Of a DNA stretch of 64,000 bases, positions 17,262-25,709 are shown one piece after another. A program made the position numbers and the translations under genes. Numbering within the stretch: position 1 is the stretch's first letter; each line of letters begins with the position of its first letter. The notes under the pieces were generated by a model, which ran no database searches, had not been told where the DNA came from, and saw nothing but the letters and a program-made list of their open reading frames with translations. Source of the DNA: Gemmatimonadota bacterium (GTDB lineage: Bacteria > Gemmatimonadota > Gemmatimonadetes > Longimicrobiales > Gaopeijiaceae); NCBI GenBank assembly GCA_022825135.1, contig JAJDYN010000025.1, forward strand, positions 62,001-126,000, read 5' to 3'.

Positions 17262-18992
17262 ATGGCAAAGAGAACGATGACCCCCTCCGAGGCGCTGGTG
17301 GAGACGCTGGTCGCCGAGGGTGTCACTGACGTCTTCGGGTTGGTGGGATCGGCGTTCATGGACGCCCTGGACCTGTTCCCGGACGCGGGCATCCGCTTCA
17401 TCCCCGTGGCCCACGAACAGGCCGCCGCGCACGCCGCCGACGGTCTGGCCCGGGTCACGGGGAGACCCCAGGCCTGCATCGCCCAGAACGGGCCCGGCGC
17501 CGCCAACTTCGTTTCCGCCATCGCGGCGGCGTTCTGGGCGCACTCCCCGGTCGTGGCCATCACGCCCGAAACCGGGTCGCTGGGCATCGGCACCGGCGGC
17601 TTCCAGGAGCTTGACCAGATGCCCATGTTCGAGGCACAGACCGTCTTCCAGGTGCGCGTCAACCGTCCCGAGCGCATGGGCGAACTCGCGCGCCGCTGCT
17701 TCTACCGGGCCAAGCTGGAGCTGGGCCCGACCCATCTGAACATCCCCCGCGACTACTTCTACGGGGACATCGAGGACGAGATCTTCGCGACCCCCACCCT
17801 CGGAGCCGGGCGTCCGCCCCGGGCCGACATCGAGAAGGCGGTCGGCATCCTGAAGGAGGCCCGCTATCCGGTCATCGTCTCGGGAGGCGGCGTGAGCCAG
17901 GGCGACGCCGTGAACGAGGTCAGGGCGCTGGCCGAGCACCTGAGCGCGCCGGTAGTCAACACCTACCTGCACAACGACACCTTCCCCTACAGCCACGAGC
18001 TGGGGTGCGGCCCCATCGGCTACTGCGGCTCCAAGGCGGCGATGCGCACCATCGCCAAGGCGGACGTGGTGCTGGCGCTGGGGACGCGGCTCGGCGTCTT
18101 CGGTCTCCTGCCCCAGTACGACATGACCTACTGGCCCGAGGACGCCACCCTCATCCAGGTGGACCGGGACGCCAGGCAGTGGGGCATGAGCAAGATCCCC
18201 GCGCTTTTCTCGGTTGCGGATGTCGGGGAGTACGCCGCGGAGCTGCTGGAGGAGCTGAGGGCGGCGCTGCCGAACGCGGAGAGGAACGAGGAGCGCATCG
18301 CCGATGTCGCGCGCGAAAAGCGGGCCTGGGACGACGAACTCGAGACGTGGTCCTCCTCCACGGACAGCTTCATGCATCCGCGGCGCTTCCTGTGGGAGTT
18401 CACGCGCGCGCTCCCAGGGGACGCGCTGGTCACCACGGACATCGGCAACACCTGCTCGATCAGCAACGGGTACCTCAGGTTCGACGGCCCCCGGCAGCAT
18501 CTCGCCGCGCTGACCTGGGGGAACTGCGGCTTCGCCTACGGGGCCGCCCTGGGCGCAAAGGTCGGCAACCGCCGCGCGCCGGTCTTCGCCATTCAGGGAG
18601 ACGGCGCCTGGGGCATCAGCGGGCTGAGCGAGGTCATGACCGCGGTGCGCGAAGACATCCCCGTTATCGCCGTCGTCATCAACAACCACGAATGGGGCGC
18701 AGAGAAGAAGAACCAGATCGACTTCTACGACAACCGTTTCGTCGGCACCAACCTGCGCGCCAATCCGGACTTCGCCGAGGTGGCCGAGGCAATGGGGGCG
18801 AAGGGCTACCGGGTCGAAGACTATCGCGACGTGAGGGACGTGGTGCGCGACGCCATCGCGAGCGGCCGGCCCTGCGTCATCAACGCGGTCGTGGAAGGCG
18901 GCGCGAAGGTGCTCGCCGAGCCCTTCCGCCGGGACGCGCTGGCGATGCCGACCCGTCATCTGCAGAAGTACGCACACCTGAGCCTGGACTAG
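17262..18992 (+). CDS. xsc: sulfoacetaldehyde acetyltransferase (phosphate-dependent, thiamine diphosphate enzyme)
   Basis: Xsc converts sulfoacetaldehyde plus phosphate to acetyl phosphate and sulfite, the C-S bond cleavage step of taurine breakdown. The 576-residue protein has the three-domain acetolactate-synthase fold. The TPP-activating Glu is E52 in HEQAAAHAADG, and the diphosphate/Mg motif is GDGAWGIS followed by NNHEWGAEKKNQ. Xsc-specific features separate it from acetolactate synthase: GSAFMDALDLFP near the N-terminus, ITPETGSLGIG..GFQELDQMPMF, EWGAEKKNQIDFYDNRFVGT, and the ending LAEPFRRDALAMP. The start at 17262 is preceded by GCGAGG. The tpa gene follows 23 bases after the stop, giving a taurine-degradation pair. 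A cytoplasmic enzyme is expected, since no signal peptide is seen. Confidence 0.93.
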   Translation: MAKRTMTPSEALVETLVAEGVTDVFGLVGSAFMDALDLFPDAGIRFIPVAHEQAAAHAADGLARVTGRPQACIAQNGPGAANFVSAIAAAFWAHSPVVAITPETGSLGIGTGGFQELDQMPMFEAQTVFQVRVNRPERMGELARRCFYRAKLELGPTHLNIPRDYFYGDIEDEIFATPTLGAGRPPRADIEKAVGILKEARYPVIVSGGGVSQGDAVNEVRALAEHLSAPVVNTYLHNDTFPYSHELGCGPIGYCGSKAAMRTIAKADVVLALGTRLGVFGLLPQYDMTYWPEDATLIQVDRDARQWGMSKIPALFSVADVGEYAAELLEELRAALPNAERNEERIADVAREKRAWDDELETWSSSTDSFMHPRRFLWEFTRALPGDALVTTDIGNTCSISNGYLRFDGPRQHLAALTWGNCGFAYGAALGAKVGNRRAPVFAIQGDGAWGISGLSEVMTAVREDIPVIAVVINNHEWGAEKKNQIDFYDNRFVGTNLRANPDFAEVAEAMGAKGYRVEDYRDVRDVVRDAIASGRPCVINAVVEGGAKVLAEPFRRDALAMPTRHLQKYAHLSLD

Positions 18993-19015
18993 GCGCCCAT
19001 ACCGGAGGAAACCAG

Positions 19016-20410
19016 ATGTCCGACACCCAGGCGCTGCTCGCCGACTACGACGTCCAGGATGTCATCGAGAAGGACAGGAAGCACCTCTGGCACCATCTGT
19101 TTCAGCACAGCGTCTTCGAGACCCAGGACCCGCAGGTCTTCGTGGAGGGAGAGGGGGCGCGGGTCCGGGACATCCACGGGAACGAGTATCTCGACGGCGC
19201 TTCGGGCGGCGTCTGGTGCGTCAACGTCGGTCACGGGCGCGAGAGTATCGCGAGGGTGGTCTACGAGCAGCTGAAGCGCCTGCCCTACTATGCCGGCGTG
19301 GTCGGCACCGTCCCTGCGGCCCAGTACGCGAGCGCGCTGGCGGAATGGCTGCCGGAACTGGACCACGTCTACTTCGCCAACAGCGGCTCGGAGGCCAACG
19401 AGAAGGCGATCAAGATGGTTCGCCAGATCGCGCACCTGAACGGCACCGGGAAGTACAAGGTCCTCTACCGGGACCGGGACTATCACGGGACCACCATCGG
19501 CTGCCTCGCGGCGAGCGGACAGGAGGAGCGCAAGGAGGCCTACGGGCCGTTCCCCGACGGGTTCGCGGGGATACCCCACGCCATGTGTTACCGCTGTCCC
19601 TTCGGCAAGACCTATCCGGACTGCAACATCGAGTGCGCGCGCGCCCTGGGGGACGCCATCGAGGCGGAGGGGCCCGACACGGTGGGCGGGGTCATTCTCG
19701 AACCCATCACGGCGGGCGGGGGCGTCATTCCGCCGGTGGACGAATACTACACGATCGTCCGCGAGATATGCGACCAATACGGTGTGATTCTGATCATCGA
19801 CGAAGTCGTATGCGGATTCGGGCGCACCGGGACCATGTTCGGGTACGAGCACTACGACTTCGTGCCCGACATCGTCACCATGGCCAAGGGCATGGCCAGC
19901 TCCTACGCGCCGATTTCGGCGGCGGCCGTGCGCGGGGAGGTGTTCGACACCTTCCTCGAGGACCCGAGCGAGAAGTACCACTACTTCAGGGACATCAGCA
20001 CCTACGGCGGATGCACCGCGGGCTTCGCCGCCGCCCTGGAGAACCTGCGCATCATCGAGGAAGAGGATCTGATCGAGAACAGCCGCGTGATGGGGGCGTA
20101 CCTTCTGGACCGCCTGCGCGAGCTGTCCGACCACCCGCACGTGGGCGACGTGCGCGGCAGGGGCCTGTTCGCCGGCGTGGAGCTGGTGGAGGACAAGGCT
20201 TCCAAGGCGCCGGTGAGCGAGGACGTGATGATGGCGGTGGTGAAAAAGGCCGCCGAGGAGGGCGTCCTGGTGGGCAAGACCACGCGCAGCGTCCCCGGGC
20301 TGAACAACACCGTCAACATGGCCCCGCCGCTTATCGTCACCAAGGCGGACATCGACGAACTGGTGAATGCCGTGCAGGCCGGGATCGAGCACGGGTGCCG
20401 GGGCCTGTGA
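19016..20410 (+). CDS. tpa: taurine-pyruvate aminotransferase
   Basis: Tpa transfers the amino group of taurine to pyruvate, giving sulfoacetaldehyde (the Xsc substrate) and L-alanine. The 464-residue class III aminotransferase has its PLP lysine at K291 in DIVTMAKGMASSYAP, with IIDEVVCGFGRTG upstream. Family-typical blocks include DGASGGVWCVNVGHGRESIA, NSGSEANEKAIKMVRQIAH, YRDRDYHGTTIG, EPITAGGGVIPP and YFRDISTYGGCTAG; the last distinguishes Tpa from GABA or beta-alanine aminotransferases. Unusually, three extra Cys lie in CYRCPFGKTYPDCNIEC at about residues 194-210, suggesting a metal-binding or structural insert. The ATG at 19016 follows GGAGGAAACC. Position directly after xsc supports the assignment. 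Confidence 0.9.
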   Translation: MSDTQALLADYDVQDVIEKDRKHLWHHLFQHSVFETQDPQVFVEGEGARVRDIHGNEYLDGASGGVWCVNVGHGRESIARVVYEQLKRLPYYAGVVGTVPAAQYASALAEWLPELDHVYFANSGSEANEKAIKMVRQIAHLNGTGKYKVLYRDRDYHGTTIGCLAASGQEERKEAYGPFPDGFAGIPHAMCYRCPFGKTYPDCNIECARALGDAIEAEGPDTVGGVILEPITAGGGVIPPVDEYYTIVREICDQYGVILIIDEVVCGFGRTGTMFGYEHYDFVPDIVTMAKGMASSYAPISAAAVRGEVFDTFLEDPSEKYHYFRDISTYGGCTAGFAAALENLRIIEEEDLIENSRVMGAYLLDRLRELSDHPHVGDVRGRGLFAGVELVEDKASKAPVSEDVMMAVVKKAAEEGVLVGKTTRSVPGLNNTVNMAPPLIVTKADIDELVNAVQAGIEHGCRGL

Positions 20411-20489
20411 GAGAAACCCCGGGCCGAGGCAGCATCGGGCCTGTGATCGCCGGTGCAACAGACGGACCAACGGACGGGAGAAGCCGACG

Positions 20490-22217
20490 ATGAACCGTAC
20501 ACGCCAGCCTCAGGGCCTGCTTCAAGCCGCGATCGTCCTGATGGCCGCCGGGGTGGCCGCGTGCGCCATGCCGGCGCCGGTCCTGGAAGTCGACACCGTC
20601 TACCTGAACGGGGAGGTCGTCACCATGGACGATGCCGCCCCTTCCGCCGAGGCCGTGGCGGTGCGCGGCGACGAGATCGTCGGGGTGGGAAGCAGCATCG
20701 AAATCGGGCTGATGGCCGGCCCCGGCACGCGCGTCGTCGACCTGGAGGGCCGGACGATGACCCCCGGCTTCTACGCGCCCCACGACCACTTCCCCTGGGC
20801 GGGGGCCATCGCGGTCACCACGGTGAACCTCAACAGCCCGCCCATGGGGCCGGTGGAGAACATCGAAGGCCTGGTGGACGCGCTGCGGGAAAAGGCCGGC
20901 GAGACCCCGGCGGGCGAGTGGATCCAGGGGTGGGGCTACGACGACACCCTGCTCGAGGACCAGCGCCACCCCGACCGGCACGACCTCGACCGGGTCTCGA
21001 CCGAACACCCCATCTACATCAGCCACACCTCCGGCCACCTGGGCGTGGCCAACACCATGGCGCTCGGCATGGCGGGCATCAACGCCGACACGCAGCCGCC
21101 CCCGGGCGGTGTCATCCGCCACGAAGCCGACACCGGCGAGCCGGACGGGGTGCTCGAGGAGACGGCCGCCTGGATGGTGATGGGCATCGTGCCGCCCGCG
21201 ACCGTCGAACAGAAGCTGGAAGGTTTCAGGCGCGCTGTGCAGATCTACGTCGAGCAGGGCGTGACCACCACCGTCATCACCGGGGGGACGGCCGACAACG
21301 TCATCGACCTGCAGATGGCCCGGCGGGAGGGACTCCTCTCGCTCCGCGTGATCACCATGGTGAGCAAGGCCGCACCCGCGATGCCCTCCCCGGCGGAAGC
21401 CGGCGGCTTCGTGTCCGGCTTCGGCGACGACCGGCTCAAGCTGGGCGGCATCAAGATCGTCCAGGACGGCTCCAACCAGGGCTTCACCGGCTACTTCACC
21501 GAACCGTACCACACGCCCTTCAATGGCGATCCGGAGTGGCGCGGCTACCCCGCCCGCAGCCGGGAGGACCTCACGGCCATGGTCAAGGGACTTCACCGGG
21601 CCGGCTACCAGATCGCCATCCACGGCAACGGCGATGCCGCCATCGACGACATCATCCATGCCTTCCGCGAAGCCCAGCGCGACTTTCCGCGCGAGGACGC
21701 GCGCCACCGCATCGAGCACTGCCAGATGGTGCGCAAGGACCAGCTCGACGAGATCGCCGAACTGGGCATCACGCCCTCGTTCTTCGTCGGGCACGTGTTC
21801 TACTGGGGCGACCGGCACCGCGACATCTTCATGGGTCCGGAGCGCGCCGCGGGTATCAGTCCCCTCAAGTCGTCCATCGACCGGGGCATTCGCTTCACGG
21901 TCCACGACGACACCCCGGTGACGCCGGTGGATCCGCTCCAGCTCATCTGGGTGTCGGTCAACCGCCTGACCCGGAGCGACCAGGTGCTCGGGCCCGAGGA
22001 GCGCGTCACCCCCCTGGAGGCGATGCGGGCGATGACCGTCGACGCCGCCTGGCAGAACTTCGAGGAGGACACCAAGGGGTCCATCGAGCCGGGCAAACTG
22101 GCGGACCTCGTGATCCTGTCCGACAACCCGCTGACGGTGGATCCCCTGACCATCCGGGAGATCCAGGTCCTCGAGACGATCGTCGGCGGCGAGACGGTCT
22201 ACCGGCGCGGAGACTGA
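20490..22217 (+). CDS. amidohydrolase lipoprotein (YtcJ-like), paralogue B
   Basis: The 575-residue product starts at the ATG at 20490 behind GGGAGAAG and has an export signal with a likely lipobox (GVAAC, Cys25). The mature protein carries the amidohydrolase fold: VYLNGEVVTMDDAAPSAEAV, GFYAPHDHFPWAG (H-x-H metal ligands), IAIHGNGDAAIDDIIHAF, RIEHCQMVRKDQLDEIAEL and FTVHDDTPVTPVDPL, ending in KGSIEPGKLADLVILSDNPL. It belongs to the same YtcJ-like branch as paralogue A but lies on the plus strand, 79 bases after tpa, and so could be co-transcribed with xsc-tpa. It would act in the periplasm on an amide substrate. The physical link to tpa makes an N-acyl taurine or other taurine amide an attractive but unproven substrate. 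Confidence 0.85.
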   Translation: MNRTRQPQGLLQAAIVLMAAGVAACAMPAPVLEVDTVYLNGEVVTMDDAAPSAEAVAVRGDEIVGVGSSIEIGLMAGPGTRVVDLEGRTMTPGFYAPHDHFPWAGAIAVTTVNLNSPPMGPVENIEGLVDALREKAGETPAGEWIQGWGYDDTLLEDQRHPDRHDLDRVSTEHPIYISHTSGHLGVANTMALGMAGINADTQPPPGGVIRHEADTGEPDGVLEETAAWMVMGIVPPATVEQKLEGFRRAVQIYVEQGVTTTVITGGTADNVIDLQMARREGLLSLRVITMVSKAAPAMPSPAEAGGFVSGFGDDRLKLGGIKIVQDGSNQGFTGYFTEPYHTPFNGDPEWRGYPARSREDLTAMVKGLHRAGYQIAIHGNGDAAIDDIIHAFREAQRDFPREDARHRIEHCQMVRKDQLDEIAELGITPSFFVGHVFYWGDRHRDIFMGPERAAGISPLKSSIDRGIRFTVHDDTPVTPVDPLQLIWVSVNRLTRSDQVLGPEERVTPLEAMRAMTVDAAWQNFEEDTKGSIEPGKLADLVILSDNPLTVDPLTIREIQVLETIVGGETVYRRGD

Positions 22218-22592
22218 CCGCATCTGGCGGGAGGCCCGCCTCATGACCATCCGCGAAGCGCCTTCCCGGGGTCGTTTGCCGCGCGGCGCGTAAGCGCCCC
22301 CGGGGCACAGGTTTGCGAAGGGGGAGTCCAATCCCCACAATCACAGAACGCTCGCCCCCCCAACCCCCGCACGTCGAAGTGCATCCGTAAGCCCGCGCAT
22401 GGGAGGAAGAACGCGTCGGGGTGGCGAGACTGGCTTTCCGCCGCGCCTCGTGGGCCGGGAATCCGAATCGACCACGGGTTCCGACCACGCAGCCGGGACG
22501 CAGACGGTTCCGACCGCTCCCCCGCGCTGCGACCCGCCTGGCAGGTCCCACCGGAACCGCAGTCGGAGTCCGAAGGCTCCGGGGAGGTTGCT
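22218..22592 (+). other. intergenic leader before the first SusC gene; no gene seen
   Basis: These 375 bases separate the amidohydrolase stop from the SusC start. Short overlapping frames exist on both strands but have arginine/serine-rich, non-family products and look like GC-rich noise. A hairpin occurs at the 5' end (listed separately). I looked for riboswitch signatures such as the cobalamin box and recognised none. A promoter for susCD probably lies here, but no convincing -35/-10 pair stands out. Confidence 0.5.
22226..22240 (+). terminator. short GC hairpin after amidohydrolase B, possible terminator
   Basis: GGCGGG, a 3-base loop AGG, then CCCGCC forms a perfect 6-bp hairpin nine bases after the stop. 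No uridine run follows, so it could be a weak terminator, an RNA-stability element or a chance palindrome in GC-rich DNA. Confidence 0.35.
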
Positions 22593-25500
22593 GTGAAACC
22601 CTTTATTGTTCTCCTTCTCCTGTTCGCCGGATTCACTCAGGCGGCCGCCGCCCAGTCGGTATCGTTCGACCCGCAGCCGACGCTGATCCTCGAGGTGGCT
22701 CCCGCCGAAGCGGACGTGCGCCCGATCCCCGTGCAGGGGACCGTCACCGGGACGGTCACCGACGCGGGAACCGGTCAGCCCATCGCCGCGGTCCAGATGT
22801 CGGTCGTGGGCACCGGTCTGGGCGGGCTCACCAACCAGGATGGCCGCTACCTGATCGCGAACGTGCCCGACGGGCCGCAGACCCTGCGCGCGGAGCGGGT
22901 GGGGTATGCGACCGTCGACGTGGCGGTCACGATCACGGCCGACCAGACGCTCGTGCAGGACTTTCTCCTCTCCGAGCAAGCCTTCGCGCTGGACGAAATC
23001 GTCGTCACCGGCGTGCCCGGCGGGACCCGCAGGCGCGCGATCGGCAACTCGGTGAGCACCGTCGAGGCCGCGGCCATTACCGAACTGGCGCCGGTCGAGG
23101 ACGTGCAGACCCTTCTGCGCGGCCGAACCCCCAGCGTGAACATGATGGGCGGCGGCATGGTGGGGCAGGGTCCCCGCATGCGCATCCGGGGAGCGTCCAC
23201 CTTCTCGCTCAACGGCCAGCCCCTCATCTACATCGACGGCGTACGGGCCAACAACGACGAGACCACCGGCTACACCTTCGGCAACAACGCGGGCGTGCGT
23301 TCGATTCTCACCAGCCTGGACCCCGAGCAGATCGAGAGGATCGAGGTGCTCAAGGGCCCGGCGGCCGCGACCCTCTACGGGACGGAAGCCTCGCGCGGCG
23401 TGATCAACGTCATCACCAAGCGGGGCCAGGAGGGCGGCGCGCGGGTCGACCTCATGGTCCGGCAAGGCGTGAACTGGATGGCCGACAAGCAGGGCAAGGT
23501 GGGCTACGACAACTACTGGACCGACCCGGCCAGCGGTCAGATACACACCCTGAACATGCTGGACTACCACGACGGGCTCGGCAACGACATCTACACGCCC
23601 GGCTCCGTCCAGGCGTACAGCGCCAGCCTGAGCGGCGGCTCGGCGGACACGCGCTACTTCCTTTCGAGCACCTACGCCGACGAGACCGGCATCCTGAACT
23701 ACAACTGGCAGAAGAAGTTCAACCTGCGCACCAACATCGAGACCGAGCTCTCGGACAACCTGGGGCTTGCCGTGAACATGGGGTACACCAACTCGCGCGA
23801 CCGCCTTGTGCGCGACGGCTTCGGCAGCATCACCGAGGGTGTGGAGTTCGGAAGCCCGCGGCTCCTGCCCGAGCACTGGTGCCGGTCCAGCAACAACAGC
23901 TTCGGCTGCGAGCTCCTGCACGGCTATAACCGCTACGACATGCCGGTGCGCGACCAGACCAACTTCAACCACCAGTACCTGAACCGGTTCACCGGCGGCC
24001 TGACCTTCAACCACGAGGCGCTCGGCTTCCTCACCACCCGGTTCACCACGGGCATCGACTTCACCGGCGAGCAGAACGTGGCCTTCCGCGAATTCCAGAC
24101 CAGCGACACCGCTGTCGTGTCGCTCGGCGCGAACAACCGGAAGGGCTTCCGCAACGAGGGGCACTTCACCCACTTCCGCACCACCACCGACTTCTCCACC
24201 ACCGCCAACCTGAACGTCTCGTCAGCGCTGACGACGTCCACTTCGCTGGGCGTCCAGTACTACACCCGCACCACGACCTTCCTCTCGGCCACGGGACAGC
24301 AGTTCGCCGGTCCCGGCCTGAGCACCATCACCTCCACCTCGATCCCCGGGGTGCCGGCCAACAACCGCATCTCCGACAACACCCTCGGCACCTACATACA
24401 GGAGACGCTGGGCTGGAACGACCGCCTCTTCCTGACCGGCGCCGTGCGCGTGGACAACAACAGCGCCTTCGGCAACGACATCCGCTTCGTGACCTACCCG
24501 AAGGCGTCGCTCTCGTGGGTGATGAACGAGGAAGGCTGGTTCCAGGACAGCGCGCCCGGCTGGCTGAACACCCTGCGGTTCCGCCTGGCCTGGGGAGAAT
24601 CGGGCGAGCAGCCCGCGTCCTTCTCGGCGCTGCGCACCTGGGCGGCGGTGACGGGCCCCCGGAGCACCGCGGGCGTGACGCCCAACACGGTCGGGAACCC
24701 CGATCTGACCGCCGAGGTCGGACAGGAGACCGAAGTCGGATTCGACGCCGATCTGCTCGACAGCCGGCTGGGGCTCCAGTTCACCTACTACAACAAGCTG
24801 ACCCGGGGCGCGATTCTCGAACGCGACCTGCCGCCCTCCGGCGGGTTCACGGGCGCCCAGTTCGTGAACGCGGGCGAGATCACCAACTCGGGGCTGGAGC
24901 TCTCGCTCAACGCTCAGCTCGTCGAGACCTCGGGCCTGAGCTGGGATGTCGGCCTCAACTTCTCCAGCAACAGCTCGGAGATCCTGCAGCTCTCCGGGGA
25001 GGCCGGGGACACCAGCATCGTCTTCAACAGCTGGAGCTCGATGGAGCACCGGGTGGGCCATCCGCCCTACAGCTGGTTCGGCGTGGACGTGGTGAGTTCG
25101 GACCTCGACGCCAACGGCAACACCGTCAACGCCCAGTGCAGCAACGGACAGGGCGGCACCACGCCCTGCTTCGACGCCGGCGGCACCACCATCGCTCCGC
25201 GCGTCTTCCTGGGCCGGGCCATCGCGCCCTACGAGATCTCGCTCACGTCCGACATCGCCGTCGGCAACAGCCTGCGCTTCCACGTCCTGGTCACCTCCGA
25301 GCAGGGCCACAAGCGCTTCGACAACACGCTCCGCCAGCGCTGCCGCCTCTACCGGGTCTGCCGGTCGAACCATCATCCCCAGGAGTGGGATCCGATCATG
25401 AAGGCGACGGTCGAGAGCAGCGATCAGATCATCGACTCGTGGGTCAACGACGTGAGCTTCATCCGGCTCAAGGCGGTCTCCATGACCTACGACCTGCCCG

Positions 25501-25685
25501 AGCAGTACCGCTTCGGTTCCAGCCGCGCCGTACTGCAGCTCGCGGCCCAGCATCTCTTCACGTTGACGGATTGGACCGCTTCGGACCCCGAAGTGATGTT
25601 CTCGAGCGGCGGCAGGGCCTTCATGGCGCAGAACAACCTGCCGTTGCCACAGCAGATCACCGCTTCGGTCCGCTTCAGCTTCTGA
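22593..25685 (+). CDS. SusC/RagA-type TonB-dependent outer-membrane receptor (locus 1)
   Basis: This is a 1030-residue outer-membrane protein for TonB-driven import of a large or scarce substrate. The GTG start lies behind GGGGAGG. The signal peptide is FIVLLLLFAGFTQAAAA. A carboxypeptidase-regulatory-like domain lies at about 50-130 (TGTVTDAGTGQPIAAVQM, GRYLIANVPDGPQTLRAERVGY), followed by a TonB-box-like LDEIVVTG, a plug (LLRGRTPSVNMMGGG, MRIRGASTFSLNGQPLIYIDG, RIEVLKGPAAATLYGTEASRGV) and a 22-strand-type barrel ending in the aromatic FSF motif. The SusD partner follows after 24 bases. It lies between amidohydrolase B and pta, within the sulfonate locus, so a taurine conjugate is a candidate cargo. 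Gemmatimonadota use this family for many nutrients, so cargo cannot be read from sequence. Confidence 0.9.
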   Translation: MKPFIVLLLLFAGFTQAAAAQSVSFDPQPTLILEVAPAEADVRPIPVQGTVTGTVTDAGTGQPIAAVQMSVVGTGLGGLTNQDGRYLIANVPDGPQTLRAERVGYATVDVAVTITADQTLVQDFLLSEQAFALDEIVVTGVPGGTRRRAIGNSVSTVEAAAITELAPVEDVQTLLRGRTPSVNMMGGGMVGQGPRMRIRGASTFSLNGQPLIYIDGVRANNDETTGYTFGNNAGVRSILTSLDPEQIERIEVLKGPAAATLYGTEASRGVINVITKRGQEGGARVDLMVRQGVNWMADKQGKVGYDNYWTDPASGQIHTLNMLDYHDGLGNDIYTPGSVQAYSASLSGGSADTRYFLSSTYADETGILNYNWQKKFNLRTNIETELSDNLGLAVNMGYTNSRDRLVRDGFGSITEGVEFGSPRLLPEHWCRSSNNSFGCELLHGYNRYDMPVRDQTNFNHQYLNRFTGGLTFNHEALGFLTTRFTTGIDFTGEQNVAFREFQTSDTAVVSLGANNRKGFRNEGHFTHFRTTTDFSTTANLNVSSALTTSTSLGVQYYTRTTTFLSATGQQFAGPGLSTITSTSIPGVPANNRISDNTLGTYIQETLGWNDRLFLTGAVRVDNNSAFGNDIRFVTYPKASLSWVMNEEGWFQDSAPGWLNTLRFRLAWGESGEQPASFSALRTWAAVTGPRSTAGVTPNTVGNPDLTAEVGQETEVGFDADLLDSRLGLQFTYYNKLTRGAILERDLPPSGGFTGAQFVNAGEITNSGLELSLNAQLVETSGLSWDVGLNFSSNSSEILQLSGEAGDTSIVFNSWSSMEHRVGHPPYSWFGVDVVSSDLDANGNTVNAQCSNGQGGTTPCFDAGGTTIAPRVFLGRAIAPYEISLTSDIAVGNSLRFHVLVTSEQGHKRFDNTLRQRCRLYRVCRSNHHPQEWDPIMKATVESSDQIIDSWVNDVSFIRLKAVSMTYDLPEQYRFGSSRAVLQLAAQHLFTLTDWTASDPEVMFSSGGRAFMAQNNLPLPQQITASVRFSF

Positions 25686-25709
25686 GCCCGACAAAGAGGA
25701 GATGTGATC

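Noticed and set aside
17262..18992. Acetolactate synthase as the identity of the TPP enzyme
   Set aside because: GSAFMDALDLFP, GGFQELDQMPMF, WGAEKKNQIDFYDNRFVGT and the LAEPFRRDA ending match sulfoacetaldehyde acetyltransferase; tpa and pta nearby agree and no ilvN-type subunit follows.
19016..20410. GABA/beta-alanine or ornithine aminotransferase as the identity of the class III aminotransferase
   Set aside because: Blocks such as YRDRDYHGTTIG and YFRDISTYGGCTAG, and direct linkage to xsc, favour taurine-pyruvate aminotransferase.
22218..22592. Possible riboswitch in the long leader before the first SusC gene
   Set aside because: No cobalamin-box or other conserved riboswitch core could be recognised; only simple GC hairpins.
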